A stretch of DNA of 64,000 nt. Origin: Polynucleobacter sp. MWH-HuK1. GTDB lineage: Bacteria > Pseudomonadota > Gammaproteobacteria > Burkholderiales > Burkholderiaceae. Location of the stretch: the NCBI RefSeq assembly GCF_018881815.1, contig NZ_JACVPP010000001.1:1295097-1359096 (forward strand). Direction: 5' to 3'. A model generated the notes under the pieces. It had not been told where the DNA came from. It was given only the letters and a program-made list of their open reading frames with translations, and did no database searches. The translations under genes were made by a program, and so were the position numbers. Positions 26,942 through 36,715 of this stretch are shown here, in pieces; within the stretch, counting starts at the first letter, position 1, and each line of letters opens with the position of its first letter.

Positions 26942-27355
26942 TTAATTTGGCTCAGTCACAAAACCTAGTTTAGTTAAACCTGCGCGACGCGATGCTGCCA
27001 GTACTTGAGCAACATATTCATACTTCACTGATTTATCTGCACGAAGATTAATTTCTGGTTGCGGCTCTTTTTGGGCGGCTTTCTCAGCATAACCATCAAA
27101 AGTTTTTAGATCGATTGGTGTGCTGTTCCAAAAGATTTGACCATTGGCATCAATCGAAAGCTGAACTGATTCTGGCTTAACTTCATTGCGAACACTATTG
27201 GCCTTTGGTAGTTCCACTTTCACTGCTTGCTGAATTACTGGCAAAGTAATAATGAAAATAATTAAGAGCACCAACATGACGTCCACCATCGGCGTCATAT
27301 TGATCTCCGACATGATGCTGTCGTCGTTTTGGTCGTCTTGAATATGAAAAGACAT
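26942..27355 (-). CDS. exbD: ExbD/TolR-family biopolymer transport protein
   Basis: EINMTPMVDVMLVLLIIFIITLP. Confidence 0.92.
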   Translation of the reverse strand: MSFHIQDDQNDDSIMSEINMTPMVDVMLVLLIIFIITLPVIQQAVKVELPKANSVRNEVKPESVQLSIDANGQIFWNSTPIDLKTFDGYAEKAAQKEPQPEINLRADKSVKYEYVAQVLAASRRAGLTKLGFVTEPN

Positions 27356-27357
27356 GA

Positions 27358-28050
27358 CTATTCTCCCGAGTTAACTCGGGCGCCAGTAACAAAATAGGCC
27401 AAGAGATCATTGCCAAAGCGATTAAGGTCTGCAACAAATAATTTATTGGCGCGATTAATAGCGTTAAACCCCAGAACTGCAGGAATAGCTACTGCTAAAC
27501 CAAAAGCTGTCATGATGAGGGCCTCACCAATGGGGCCGGCAACTTGATCAATTTGTGCGCTACCAGAACTGCTGATGGCGATCAATGCGTGGTAGATGCC
27601 CCAAACAGTTCCAAAAAGACCAATGAAGGGGGCGATCGCACCAGTCGAGCCTAGGAAGGTCAATCCTTTTTGTAGCCCAGCAGCAATCGTATCAATGCTG
27701 TTCTTAACACTTCTAGCCATCCACTCAGAATAGTTTAGTGTTTGGAGTAATTCACGGTGATTGGAGGATTGATTTTGGTGATGGACCGAAGCCTTGGTTG
27801 CTTGTTTGGCAATTTGATAATAGGGATTGGTTGCATGGTTGCTAAAAGCTTGCAAACCTTGATTAAACGAAGTGGCACGCCAAAAATTCTCAAGTTCAGG
27901 TTTTAATTTACGCAGATTGCGTAGATCCCAAAGTCGAGTAAGCAAGATTACCCAGGTCACAATAGAGCAGATAAGTAGGGTGATTGCCACGAATCTGGTA
28001 ACTGCATCGCCTTCAAGCCAGAGATTTGCTATGCCAAATGGTGTATTCAT
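27358..28050 (-). CDS. exbB: ExbB/TolQ/MotA proton-channel family protein
   Basis: FLGSTGAIAPFIGLFGTVWGIYHALIAI, GPIGEALIMTAFGLAVAIPAVLGFNA. Confidence 0.92.
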   Translation of the reverse strand: MNTPFGIANLWLEGDAVTRFVAITLLICSIVTWVILLTRLWDLRNLRKLKPELENFWRATSFNQGLQAFSNHATNPYYQIAKQATKASVHHQNQSSNHRELLQTLNYSEWMARSVKNSIDTIAAGLQKGLTFLGSTGAIAPFIGLFGTVWGIYHALIAISSSGSAQIDQVAGPIGEALIMTAFGLAVAIPAVLGFNAINRANKLFVADLNRFGNDLLAYFVTGARVNSGE

Positions 28051-28055
28051 ATTGA

Positions 28056-28745
28056 TTAATTCTTGAGATTAAATTTAATTAAGAGATTAGTTGAAATTCT
28101 TTGGGGTGAGCCATTTACTAAAAAAGGTTTAAAGCGATAACGTTTGCCAATTTCCGTGGCGGCACGATCCAGTCTGGGGAAAGTGCTTGATTGCAGTAAT
28201 GCTACATCTTCCACGCTACCTGTTTCATCAATAATCAAACGCACTACCACTGCACCTTGTTCACCTGAACGCTTTGAGAAGGAGGGGTAGTAGGCATCCG
28301 CATCTGGTTGATAGACCACTACTAGTTTACCAATGTCGGTCTGAATTGGTGTGCCGCTAGCACCCCCACCAGTTCCAGGGGCTACTGCTGCATTCTGTGT
28401 TTGCGCCTCTGATTTGCTTTGAGATTGGTTTTGTTGTTGTGGAGGCTGTTGCGCCTGAGTAGGACTCGGTTTTTCAGTCAGCTTTTCTTCAGACTTTTCC
28501 TTTACAACCTTCTTCTCTTCTTTTGGCTTGGGCGGAGTAGCGGCGGGCGACTGTTGAGCCTTGCTAGCCTCTGGACTTACTAAGTTGGCCATGACCCGCG
28601 TGTCGTCCATTGGGGGAGGGCGCTTGCTGAGGTGTAAAAACTCTAACGCAGGCAAGGCATGCAATAACAACACAACGCCAATGATGATCCGCTCGCTTTT
28701 ATTAAAGGGTAGACGAGCGTCTATTTTTTTTAGTAAATCGCTCAT
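28056..28745 (-). CDS. tonB: TonB-family energy transducer
   Basis: N-terminal TM, Pro/Lys/Glu-rich linker, C-terminal TonB domain (YPSFSKRSGEQGAVVVRLIIDETGSVEDV). Confidence 0.9.
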   Translation of the reverse strand: MSDLLKKIDARLPFNKSERIIIGVVLLLHALPALEFLHLSKRPPPMDDTRVMANLVSPEASKAQQSPAATPPKPKEEKKVVKEKSEEKLTEKPSPTQAQQPPQQQNQSQSKSEAQTQNAAVAPGTGGGASGTPIQTDIGKLVVVYQPDADAYYPSFSKRSGEQGAVVVRLIIDETGSVEDVALLQSSTFPRLDRAATEIGKRYRFKPFLVNGSPQRISTNLLIKFNLKN

Positions 28746-29548
28746 CGAATTTCACCTAGGATCTGCGCCTCTACCGAATGTGATGCAAGGTCTGCGGACA
28801 TTAAGTCTTGAGCCATTGATAAAAGCAGATTTTCATTTTTGCTACTTAGCAAAAGCAATGATCCAAACTCAGGACTGGCGCCTCTGAATTTAAGAACATC
28901 TAGCTGTCTCTTAAGCTGTCTCACAACGGCATCACTGGTATCAATTAATGTGATGGATTCACCAAGTAACTTACGGATGGCTTTTCTGAGGAAGGGGTAG
29001 TGGGTGCAACCAAGTACGATAGTATCCGCACCGGCATCTTGAATAGGTTCTAGATGTTTGGCCAACAATTCTAAGGTTTCTTGACCATCCGCTTTGCCTG
29101 ATTCAATTAAAGGCACTAAACCAGCACCTGCTTGCTTAATGAACTGGCAGTCACTTGGTAATGTTGCTAATAAGGCATTGAATTTATCGCTTTTAAGTGT
29201 AGCTTCTGTCGCCAAGACTCCCACAACATGGTTTTGCGATTGCATCGCTGCTGGTTTAATGCCGGGCTCAACGCCAATAATAGGAATAGATAGCTGTTCC
29301 CGTATTTTTTTAATCGCCTCTGCTGTCGCAGTGTTGCAGGCAATCACAATGGCATCGCAACCTTGGTTTGCTAAATAACGGCAGAGCGCAAGACTCCGTT
29401 GTGCTATCCAATCGCTAGATTTTTCACCATATGGCGCATTAGCAGAGTCGGCAAGATAGATGTAATCATTCTGTGGAAGCTGGCGCAGAGCCTCATCCAA
29501 AATGGATAAGCCTCCAACGCCAGAATCAAATACACCGATTAGTGCCAA
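28742..29548 (-). CDS. murI: Glutamate racemase
   Basis: GVFDSGVGGLSIL, IVIACNTATA, VLGCTHYPFL. Confidence 0.95.
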   Translation of the reverse strand: MALIGVFDSGVGGLSILDEALRQLPQNDYIYLADSANAPYGEKSSDWIAQRSLALCRYLANQGCDAIVIACNTATAEAIKKIREQLSIPIIGVEPGIKPAAMQSQNHVVGVLATEATLKSDKFNALLATLPSDCQFIKQAGAGLVPLIESGKADGQETLELLAKHLEPIQDAGADTIVLGCTHYPFLRKAIRKLLGESITLIDTSDAVVRQLKRQLDVLKFRGASPEFGSLLLLSSKNENLLLSMAQDLMSADLASHSVEAQILGEIR

Positions 29549-29588
29549 TGAGTTGCCAATACTTTTTTAGTGATACCCGAATAAGTAA

Positions 29589-31112
29589 TTAAGCAACTTT
29601 TACGGGAATGCCGGCAATCCTTGCTTGCCAGTCTTTTGGCCCTTCATGATGCATGGAAATTCCTTCAGAATTCACAGCAACAGTTACGGGCATATCTTTA
29701 ACATCAAACTCATAAATGGCTTCCATGCCCAAGTCAGCAAAGCCAACAACTTTCGAAGTCTGGATGGCTTTAGATACTAAGTAAGCGGCGCCACCAACAG
29801 CCATTAAGTAAGCAGATTTATGTTTTTTAATTGCTTCGATCGCTTCAGGTCCGCGCTCTGCTTTACCGATCATGGTAATTAAGCCTGTCTTAGCAAGCAT
29901 CATCTCTGTGAACTTGTCCATGCGAGTGGCAGTAGTTGGTCCTGCTGGGCCAACTGCTTCATCGCGAACTGGATCAACCGGTCCGACATAATAAATTGCA
30001 CGATTCTTAAAGCTCACCGGCAATTCTTCGCCTTTGGCAAGCATGTCTTGGATGCGCTTATGAGCAGCATCACGACCAGTCAAAATTTTGCCGTTTAGCA
30101 ATAGAGTCTCGCCCGGTTTCCAGCTCGCCACCTCCTCGGCGGTAAGGGTATCCATATTAATTCGCTTAGATTTTTGAACGTCCGGTGTCCAAGTGACATC
30201 AGGCCAATCAGATAGGGAAGGGGCTTCCAGTTTTGCTGGACCATCTCCGTGCAAGTGGAAATGCACGTGACGAGTGGCTGCGCAGTTTGGAATCATTGCC
30301 ACTGGTAATGAAGCAGCATGGGTTGGGTATTCCATGATCTTGATATCGAGAACGGTAGCCAAACCACCAAGGCCTTGTGCGCCAATACCAAGCTTATTTA
30401 CTTTTTCATATAGCTCTAAACGCAACTCTTCAGCGCGTGTTTTAGCACCGCGAGTAATCAGATCCTGAATATCAATCGGTTCCATCAAAGACTCTTTGGC
30501 CATGAGCATGGCCTTTTCTGGTGTGCCGCCAATACCAATACCTAAAATGCCGGGAGGGCACCAGCCAGCGCCCATAGTGGGAACGGTTTTTAGAACCCAA
30601 TCTACGATGGAGTCAGAAGGGTTGAGCATCACCATCTTAGCTTTGTTTTCTGAGCCACCACCTTTAGCGGCGCAAATCACTTCAACATCGTCGCCCGGAA
30701 CAATTTCATAATGAACAACCGCAGGGGTGTTATCACCAGTATTTTTACGTTTACCAGCTGGGTCAGCCAAAACTGAAGCACGCAAGGTGTTATCTGGGTT
30801 GAGGTAGGCGCGACGCACACCTTCGTTCACCATCTCAGTAACGCTCATAGTCGCATCTGGCCATTGCACATTCATACCAATTTTGAGGAAAACCACCGCA
30901 ATACCCGTGTCTTGACATAATGGACGGCGACCTTCAGCGCACATACGGCTATTGGTCAAAATTTGAGCAATCGCATCTTTAGCACCATGACCCTGTTCTA
31001 GCTCATAGGCCTTACCCAGAGCGGAAATGAAGTCCTTAGGATGGTAGTAAGAGATGAACTGGAATGCATCTGCAACGCTCTGAATGAGGTCGTTTTGTTT
31101 GATATTTGTCAT
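29589..31112 (-). CDS. fumA: Class I fumarate hydratase
   Basis: RRPLCQDTGIAVVF, GAGWCPPGILGIGIGGTPEKAM, GPTTATRMD. Confidence 0.92.
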   Translation of the reverse strand: MTNIKQNDLIQSVADAFQFISYYHPKDFISALGKAYELEQGHGAKDAIAQILTNSRMCAEGRRPLCQDTGIAVVFLKIGMNVQWPDATMSVTEMVNEGVRRAYLNPDNTLRASVLADPAGKRKNTGDNTPAVVHYEIVPGDDVEVICAAKGGGSENKAKMVMLNPSDSIVDWVLKTVPTMGAGWCPPGILGIGIGGTPEKAMLMAKESLMEPIDIQDLITRGAKTRAEELRLELYEKVNKLGIGAQGLGGLATVLDIKIMEYPTHAASLPVAMIPNCAATRHVHFHLHGDGPAKLEAPSLSDWPDVTWTPDVQKSKRINMDTLTAEEVASWKPGETLLLNGKILTGRDAAHKRIQDMLAKGEELPVSFKNRAIYYVGPVDPVRDEAVGPAGPTTATRMDKFTEMMLAKTGLITMIGKAERGPEAIEAIKKHKSAYLMAVGGAAYLVSKAIQTSKVVGFADLGMEAIYEFDVKDMPVTVAVNSEGISMHHEGPKDWQARIAGIPVKVA

Positions 31113-31298
31113 GGTTTTATGCTTATTTCCACATTATTAGTAAGGTTTGCCCTATTTTAAGGGTTTGCCATAGAGCAAATCCCCAGTGTTTTCACTTATC
31201 TTCTAAGGTCTTGAGGGTGTAAACCTGTCATTTTGCGACTTATTTCGCATTTGTAGTTGATTTTAGATGATTGATTATTTGATAGAGGGCTGTGAAGC

Positions 31299-33272
31299 AT
31301 GGAACCATTAAAGCAAGAAAACCGCGTTTTTAACCCACCTGCAGACTTTGTGAAGGGTGCGGCCATTCCAGGCATGGAAGCCTATAAAAAGCTTTGTGAT
31401 GAAGCGAACTCAGATTACGACGGTTTTTGGGGTCGTCTTGCTAAAGAAAATATTTACTGGAAAAAGCCATTTACCAAGGTTTTGGATGAATCTAAAGCGC
31501 CTTTCTATAAGTGGTTTGAAGATGGCACAACTAATGCGTCATACAACTGTCTAGATCGTCAAGTTGAAGCTGGTCTTGGTGACAAGACAGCTATTATTTT
31601 TGAAGCCGATGATGGCACTGTTACTAAAGTAACTTACAAAGAGATGCTTGAGCGTGTTTGCAAAATGGCAAATGCACTACGTAAGATGGGTGTGAAGTCT
31701 GGCGATAGCGTCATTATTTACATGGCAATGACCATTGAAGGTATTGTTGCTATGCAAGCGTGCGCTCGTATTGGCGCAATTCACTCTGTAGTATTTGGTG
31801 GTTTCTCTGCACAAGCATTGCGTGATCGCATTATGGACGTTGGTGCAGTAGCAGTGATTACTGCTGATGGCCAGTTCCGTGGTGGCAAAGCATTGCCACT
31901 CAAAGCAATCTGTGACGAAGCACTTTCTACAGGCGAGTGTCCTAAGGTTAAGCATGTCATCGTGAGCAAGCGCACTGGCACTGACGTTGCGATGCAAGCG
32001 GGTCGTGATGTTTGGATGCAAGAAATCGTTGCTAACGAAGCAACTACTTGCGAGCCAGAGTGGGTAAGCGCTGAGCACCCATTGTTCATTCTGTATACAT
32101 CCGGTTCAACCGGCAAGCCAAAGGGTGTTCAGCACTCTACTGGCGGCTACCTCTTGTGGGCTATTCTCACAATGAAGTGGACTTTTGACATTAAGCCAAA
32201 CGATGTGTTCTGGTGTACTGCCGACATTGGTTGGGTAACTGGCCATTCCTATATTACTTATGGTCCACTCGCAGTTGGCGCTACTGAGATTGTGTTTGAA
32301 GGTGTTCCTACATATCCAAATGCCGGTCGTTTCTGGGACATGATCCAAAAACACAAAGCATCTATTTTCTATACAGCACCTACTGCAATTCGTTCATTGA
32401 TCAAGGCTTCAAGCAATGATCAAGCAGTGCATCCAAAGAGCTACGATTTGTCATCTTTGCGTCTCTTGGGTTCTGTAGGCGAGCCAATCAATCCAGAAGC
32501 TTGGATGTGGTACTACGAGAATGTGGGCGGATCACGTTGCCCAATCGCCGACACTTTCTGGCAAACAGAAACTGGTGGTCACATGATTTCTCCATTGCCA
32601 GGTGCAACCCCAATGATTCCAGGTTCATGCACATTGCCATTACCAGGTATTCAGGCGGCGATCGTGGACGAAGCTGGTGTTGATGTTCCAAATGGTCAGG
32701 GCGGTATCTTGGTAGTCAAGCGTCCATGGCCTTCTATGATTCGTACGATTTGGAATGATCCTGATCGTTTCGTGAAGTCTTATTTCCCAGAAGAGTTGGG
32801 CGGCACCTTGTATTTAGCGGGTGACGGCGCAATCCGTAACAAAGATACCAGCTACTTCACTATCACTGGCCGTATCGATGACGTGCTAAACGTTTCTGGT
32901 CACCGCATGGGAACAATGGAAATCGAGTCTTGCTTGGTTGCCAACCCATTGGTTGCAGAAGCTGCGGTAGTTGGTCGTCCAGATGAGTTGACTGGTGAAG
33001 CGATTTGCGTATTCGTAGTTCTTAAAGGCGGTCGCCCAACCGGCGAGGAAGCCAAGAAGGTTGCAACTGAATTGCGTAATTGGGTTGGTAAGGAGATTGG
33101 CCCAATTGCCAAGCCTAAGGACGTTCGTTTTGGAGATAACTTGCCTAAGACCCGATCTGGAAAGATCATGCGCCGCTTATTACGCGTGATTGCTAAAGGT
33201 GAAGAGGTTACTCAAGACACTTCAACCCTTGAAAATCCACATATCCTTGAGCAACTTAAAGAGTCTCTATAA
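31299..33272 (+). CDS. acs: Acetyl-CoA synthetase
   Basis: AMP-binding motif [57 protein letters not shown]. Confidence 0.95.
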   Translation: MEPLKQENRVFNPPADFVKGAAIPGMEAYKKLCDEANSDYDGFWGRLAKENIYWKKPFTKVLDESKAPFYKWFEDGTTNASYNCLDRQVEAGLGDKTAIIFEADDGTVTKVTYKEMLERVCKMANALRKMGVKSGDSVIIYMAMTIEGIVAMQACARIGAIHSVVFGGFSAQALRDRIMDVGAVAVITADGQFRGGKALPLKAICDEALSTGECPKVKHVIVSKRTGTDVAMQAGRDVWMQEIVANEATTCEPEWVSAEHPLFILYTSGSTGKPKGVQHSTGGYLLWAILTMKWTFDIKPNDVFWCTADIGWVTGHSYITYGPLAVGATEIVFEGVPTYPNAGRFWDMIQKHKASIFYTAPTAIRSLIKASSNDQAVHPKSYDLSSLRLLGSVGEPINPEAWMWYYENVGGSRCPIADTFWQTETGGHMISPLPGATPMIPGSCTLPLPGIQAAIVDEAGVDVPNGQGGILVVKRPWPSMIRTIWNDPDRFVKSYFPEELGGTLYLAGDGAIRNKDTSYFTITGRIDDVLNVSGHRMGTMEIESCLVANPLVAEAAVVGRPDELTGEAICVFVVLKGGRPTGEEAKKVATELRNWVGKEIGPIAKPKDVRFGDNLPKTRSGKIMRRLLRVIAKGEEVTQDTSTLENPHILEQLKESL

Positions 33273-33313
33273 ACAGTACCTGAGGCTTTTAGAGGCTACC
33301 CTTTCGACAATCG

Positions 33314-33319
33314 TATAAT
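33314..33319 (+). promoter_or_regulatory. -10 element TATAAT of tRNA-Ser(GGA)
   Basis: TATAAT ending 12 nt before tRNA 5' end; weak -35. Confidence 0.5.
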
Positions 33320-33331
33320 AACCGGCTGTAC

Positions 33332-33422
33332 GGAAGGGTGGATGAGCGGTTTAAGTCACACGCCTGGAAAGCGTGCGTAGGTTAATAGCCTACCGCGGGT
33401 TCGAATCCCGCCTCTTCCGCCA
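33332..33422 (+). tRNA. tRNA-Ser(GGA)
   Basis: Acceptor GGAAGGG/CTCTTCC, anticodon GGA, long variable arm, encoded CCA. Confidence 0.95.
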
Positions 33423-33431
33423 AGTAGTCAA

Positions 33432-33461
33432 GAAACCACCTTCGGGTGGTTTTTCTTTTGA
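33432..33461 (+). terminator. Rho-independent terminator after tRNA-Ser(GGA)
   Basis: AAACCACC-TTCG-GGTGGTTTTTC. Confidence 0.85.
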
Positions 33462-33521
33462 AACTTCCCTTAGTATCTAGTTAGTTAGGCATTAAAAATA
33501 GAGATAAGCAATGGAGAAAAT

Positions 33522-33827
33522 ATGATTTTTACAATGTTATTAATGGATCGTCCTGGTACTGCTGACTTACGCGTTCAAGTTCGTCCTGAGCATCGCGCTT
33601 ATTTAGCCAAAATGGCTGACCGCATGGCTTTTGCTGGACCCCTCACATCAGAAGATGGGAAAACCACTATAGGTAGTTTGATTGCAATCGACTTTCCGAG
33701 TCGGGCTGATGTTGATGCATGGCTAAAGGATGAGCCTTATACAAAAGCGGGCGTATACGAGAAGCCGATCATTAATATTTTTAACAATATGTGGACACAG
33801 AAGGCTGGCTTTCCGCCAGCACAATAA
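33522..33827 (+). CDS. YciI-family protein
   Basis: Ferredoxin-like small protein: RPEHRAYLAKMADRMAFAGPLTSEDG...DEPYTKAGVYEKPII. Confidence 0.8.
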   Translation: MIFTMLLMDRPGTADLRVQVRPEHRAYLAKMADRMAFAGPLTSEDGKTTIGSLIAIDFPSRADVDAWLKDEPYTKAGVYEKPIINIFNNMWTQKAGFPPAQ

Positions 33828-33865
33828 TTTAACGTAACTTTTTAAATTATTTTGTATTGCTTTAA

Positions 33866-36286
33866 ATGGTTCTGACTCAATTACCTCGTCTCAAAAAATG
33901 GCTGATTTGGTTTGGCGTCTTGATGCTCTCCTGTATCATCATCTTTTGGGCGGGGGCTCACCTCTTGGTTCCGGGGTTGATCAAAAGGTCCGCCTCTGAA
34001 TTTGGTACTAAGATTGGTTATGAGATTGCTTATCAAGATCTCAGTATTTCGCCGCTTAGACTGAAATTAGAGCTTGATGGTTTTAAGTTAGCAAAGTCAG
34101 GCGGTGCAAAATTACTGGATTTTAAAAAGCTCGTTATCTCTATCAAATGGACAAAATTAGTCCTAGGTGAGTTGGGCTTTGATGAGATCTTATTGGCCGA
34201 GCCAAAAGTGTTGGTGGAGAGGACGTTACATAAGGACGCCCGTTCAGCAATGTGGAATTGGCAGGAGCTGATTGCCGTGCTTGAGAAATCAATACCATCT
34301 ACTGATCCTACTGAATCCAATAAAGCGCTCAAAATATCTGTCGATGAACTGCAAGTGAGTTCGGCCTCATTAAGCTTGTTAGACGACTCTACTAATTTAA
34401 AGGAAGAGCTAAGTCCTTTTACGATGAGGTTACTTAATGTGGCCAACTACGATAAGCAGGGCGTGGTGGCAGGTGTTCGCGGCCAATACGACTTTAATCT
34501 TGGCGTCTTACAGGTTTTGGTGCCCGGCGTTAACAAAACTATTAGTTATCAGCGCGTTGCTATTGCGGGAGGGCTGGATAATCCTCAGCCTGGTAAGTTG
34601 GGTGTGCAGCTGAATGTGAAGTTGGATGATGGCGCTATTCGCTCTCGTTGGGACTTTAATACTGAATCAAAGTCGGTAGATGGTCAGTTGGAGCTTGTGA
34701 ATTTAGCAACCGCTCCACTGATTGCGCTCTTGCCTGCGAATAAAGAATTAATAGGTAAAAGCGGTGCAATGAATTCAACACTCGCTCTCAAATTTGGACC
34801 AGATGCCGATGTGGTCGCTGGCGATATTCATATTTCGGATTTAACGATTCTGGAAAAAGATCAAAAACATCCTTTGATTCTTTGGAAGATGGCAGATATT
34901 CGTCAGCTGGAATATAAAAGCCTGAAATCGAAACAAGCGACCAGCAATAGTCTTTCAATTGATGAGTTGATTGTTGATTCACCAGCACTTCAATTTGAAA
35001 TCAATGAGGAAGGGTTTTCTAATTTCAGAAGATTATTTACCAAGCCTGCAAGTGAGCAGAAAACTGAAGCTACTGACGCCCCTAAATCAAAGGAATCAAC
35101 TGCATTTAGTCTCGACATACGTTCTACTAACCTCAAGAATGGCGAAGTGTTATTTTCGGACTTGGCGATGCGTCCGCATTTCAAGGTGGATGTGAAAAAA
35201 TTCAATGCCACTCTCTTAGGGGTTAGTAATACACCGGGGCGTTTTGCCACGGTGGCTATGGATGGGGTTGTTGCAGGTTCAGGAAGTATGAGGGCTAAAG
35301 GCCAGGCATCGTTCGATGACCCACGCCGTAATCATGACATCTTGATGACTTTCCGTAATTTACCTCTGAGCGCATTTAATCCTGCAGTCATGACATTTGC
35401 TGGTTATCAAATTGCGAGCGGGCGGCTCAACCTTAATTTAAATTACAAAGCTAAAGAAGGTGACCTTAATGGTAGCAATCAGATCATCATCAAGAAGGTG
35501 GTGCTTGGTGATGAGGTGCCAGACTTTGCCGGAAAAAAATTACCATTAGGTTTGGCAATTGCCTTGCTTGAAGACTCTGACGACACCATCGATGTCACCG
35601 TCAAGATTGCTGGCAATGTCGACTCTCCAGAATTTAGTGCTAGTGGTCTAGTATGGCAGGCGATTAGCAATGTTCTAACTAACATAGCTACTGCACCCTT
35701 TAGAGCTTTGGCAGCATTAATTGGTGTTGGCGGTGAAGAGGGTATTAACGCGGTTCCTGGTGAGGCAGTTTTTTTAGTGGTTGACCAAGATCGCTTAGAA
35801 AAATTTGGCGAGTACCTTATCAAGCGTCCGAATTCGAGTTTAGAGATTGTTGGCACTTATGACCCGGTCCAAGATCGAAAAGAGCTGGCTAGGGCAAAAG
35901 CTGATTCAGTCATCTTGAAAGATGCAGGCTTCAAACTAATTCCAGGCGAACCCATTCCCGTGCCAAGCTTGTCTGACCCTAGAGTGCAGTCAGGACTCAA
36001 GTCTGCCTACGCTGAATATATTGGGAGAATTAAGTTAGGGCAGCGTCTTTTGACGCTTCCAGACGGTGAGCGGCGTAACGAGCAATTGCACAATGAGCTG
36101 ATTGCTGGCATAGAAATTACAGACAGCGAACTCAAGGAGTTGGCTAAGGCGCGGGCTAAAGCTGCTTACGGATTTATGATCAAATCCGACCCCAGCCTCA
36201 AGGATCGCATTCAGCTTGGTGATGTCAAGACGGTAGAGGCAGGAAAAGAGGGAATTCCGCTCGATGTTGAGATCAGAATCAAGTAG
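33866..36286 (+). CDS. DUF748/AsmA-like membrane-anchored protein
   Basis: N-terminal TM; long beta-rich repeats; C-terminal OmpA-like region (SSLEIVGTYDPVQDRKELARAKADSV). Confidence 0.8.
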   Translation: MVLTQLPRLKKWLIWFGVLMLSCIIIFWAGAHLLVPGLIKRSASEFGTKIGYEIAYQDLSISPLRLKLELDGFKLAKSGGAKLLDFKKLVISIKWTKLVLGELGFDEILLAEPKVLVERTLHKDARSAMWNWQELIAVLEKSIPSTDPTESNKALKISVDELQVSSASLSLLDDSTNLKEELSPFTMRLLNVANYDKQGVVAGVRGQYDFNLGVLQVLVPGVNKTISYQRVAIAGGLDNPQPGKLGVQLNVKLDDGAIRSRWDFNTESKSVDGQLELVNLATAPLIALLPANKELIGKSGAMNSTLALKFGPDADVVAGDIHISDLTILEKDQKHPLILWKMADIRQLEYKSLKSKQATSNSLSIDELIVDSPALQFEINEEGFSNFRRLFTKPASEQKTEATDAPKSKESTAFSLDIRSTNLKNGEVLFSDLAMRPHFKVDVKKFNATLLGVSNTPGRFATVAMDGVVAGSGSMRAKGQASFDDPRRNHDILMTFRNLPLSAFNPAVMTFAGYQIASGRLNLNLNYKAKEGDLNGSNQIIIKKVVLGDEVPDFAGKKLPLGLAIALLEDSDDTIDVTVKIAGNVDSPEFSASGLVWQAISNVLTNIATAPFRALAALIGVGGEEGINAVPGEAVFLVVDQDRLEKFGEYLIKRPNSSLEIVGTYDPVQDRKELARAKADSVILKDAGFKLIPGEPIPVPSLSDPRVQSGLKSAYAEYIGRIKLGQRLLTLPDGERRNEQLHNELIAGIEITDSELKELAKARAKAAYGFMIKSDPSLKDRIQLGDVKTVEAGKEGIPLDVEIRIK

Positions 36287-36296
36287 ACTTGAGGTC

Positions 36297-36521
36297 ATGA
36301 ATTCAATAAATATGCGCATTTTTTCCATCTTCACGCTATTTGCCTTTTTGGGTCTTACCGGCTGCGGCTCCATTGAATCAGCCGCTCAAGAAGACTGCAC
36401 CTCAATTGGTTGGCAAATTGGCAGCAAAGGCTACCAAGATTGCTACAAAGCAAGGCTTTACGAGCGCAAGTTGGATTATTCACTTCCTCCTGGCGACAAG
36501 CCTTCTCCATCCCTGATTTAA
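36297..36521 (+). CDS. Small putative lipoprotein
   Basis: Lipobox LGLTGC after hydrophobic leader; internal ATG at 36297 preferred. Confidence 0.6.
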   Translation: MNSINMRIFSIFTLFAFLGLTGCGSIESAAQEDCTSIGWQIGSKGYQDCYKARLYERKLDYSLPPGDKPSPSLI

Positions 36522-36684
36522 TTAGGGTAAACCCTAGATTCAAGTCCTTGAGCGCCGTCAAGGACTTGGGGGTATAAATAACCCAAAATAAAGCGTTGTT
36601 TTGCGCATTTCTAGCCTTCTAAGTATTTGGCTTGGCAGGACTTTTTAGTGGGCAAGATGGGAAAAACTTTGCATTCGTGCAAAG
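36522..36684 (+). promoter_or_regulatory. Array of inverted repeats / hairpin leader upstream of formate dehydrogenase operon
   Basis: TAGGGT-AA-ACCCTA; CAAGTCCTTGA-GCGCCG-TCAAGGACTTG (36541-36568); CTTTGCA-TTCG-TGCAAAG (36667-36684). Confidence 0.5.
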
Positions 36685-36715
36685 CAATAAATATAAAAAT
36701 TAGAGACTACAAAAT

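Noticed and set aside
31677-32116. Minus-strand ORFs (133 and 111 aa) opposite acs
   Set aside because: Antisense to the conserved acetyl-CoA synthetase, compositionally shadow-like, no start context.
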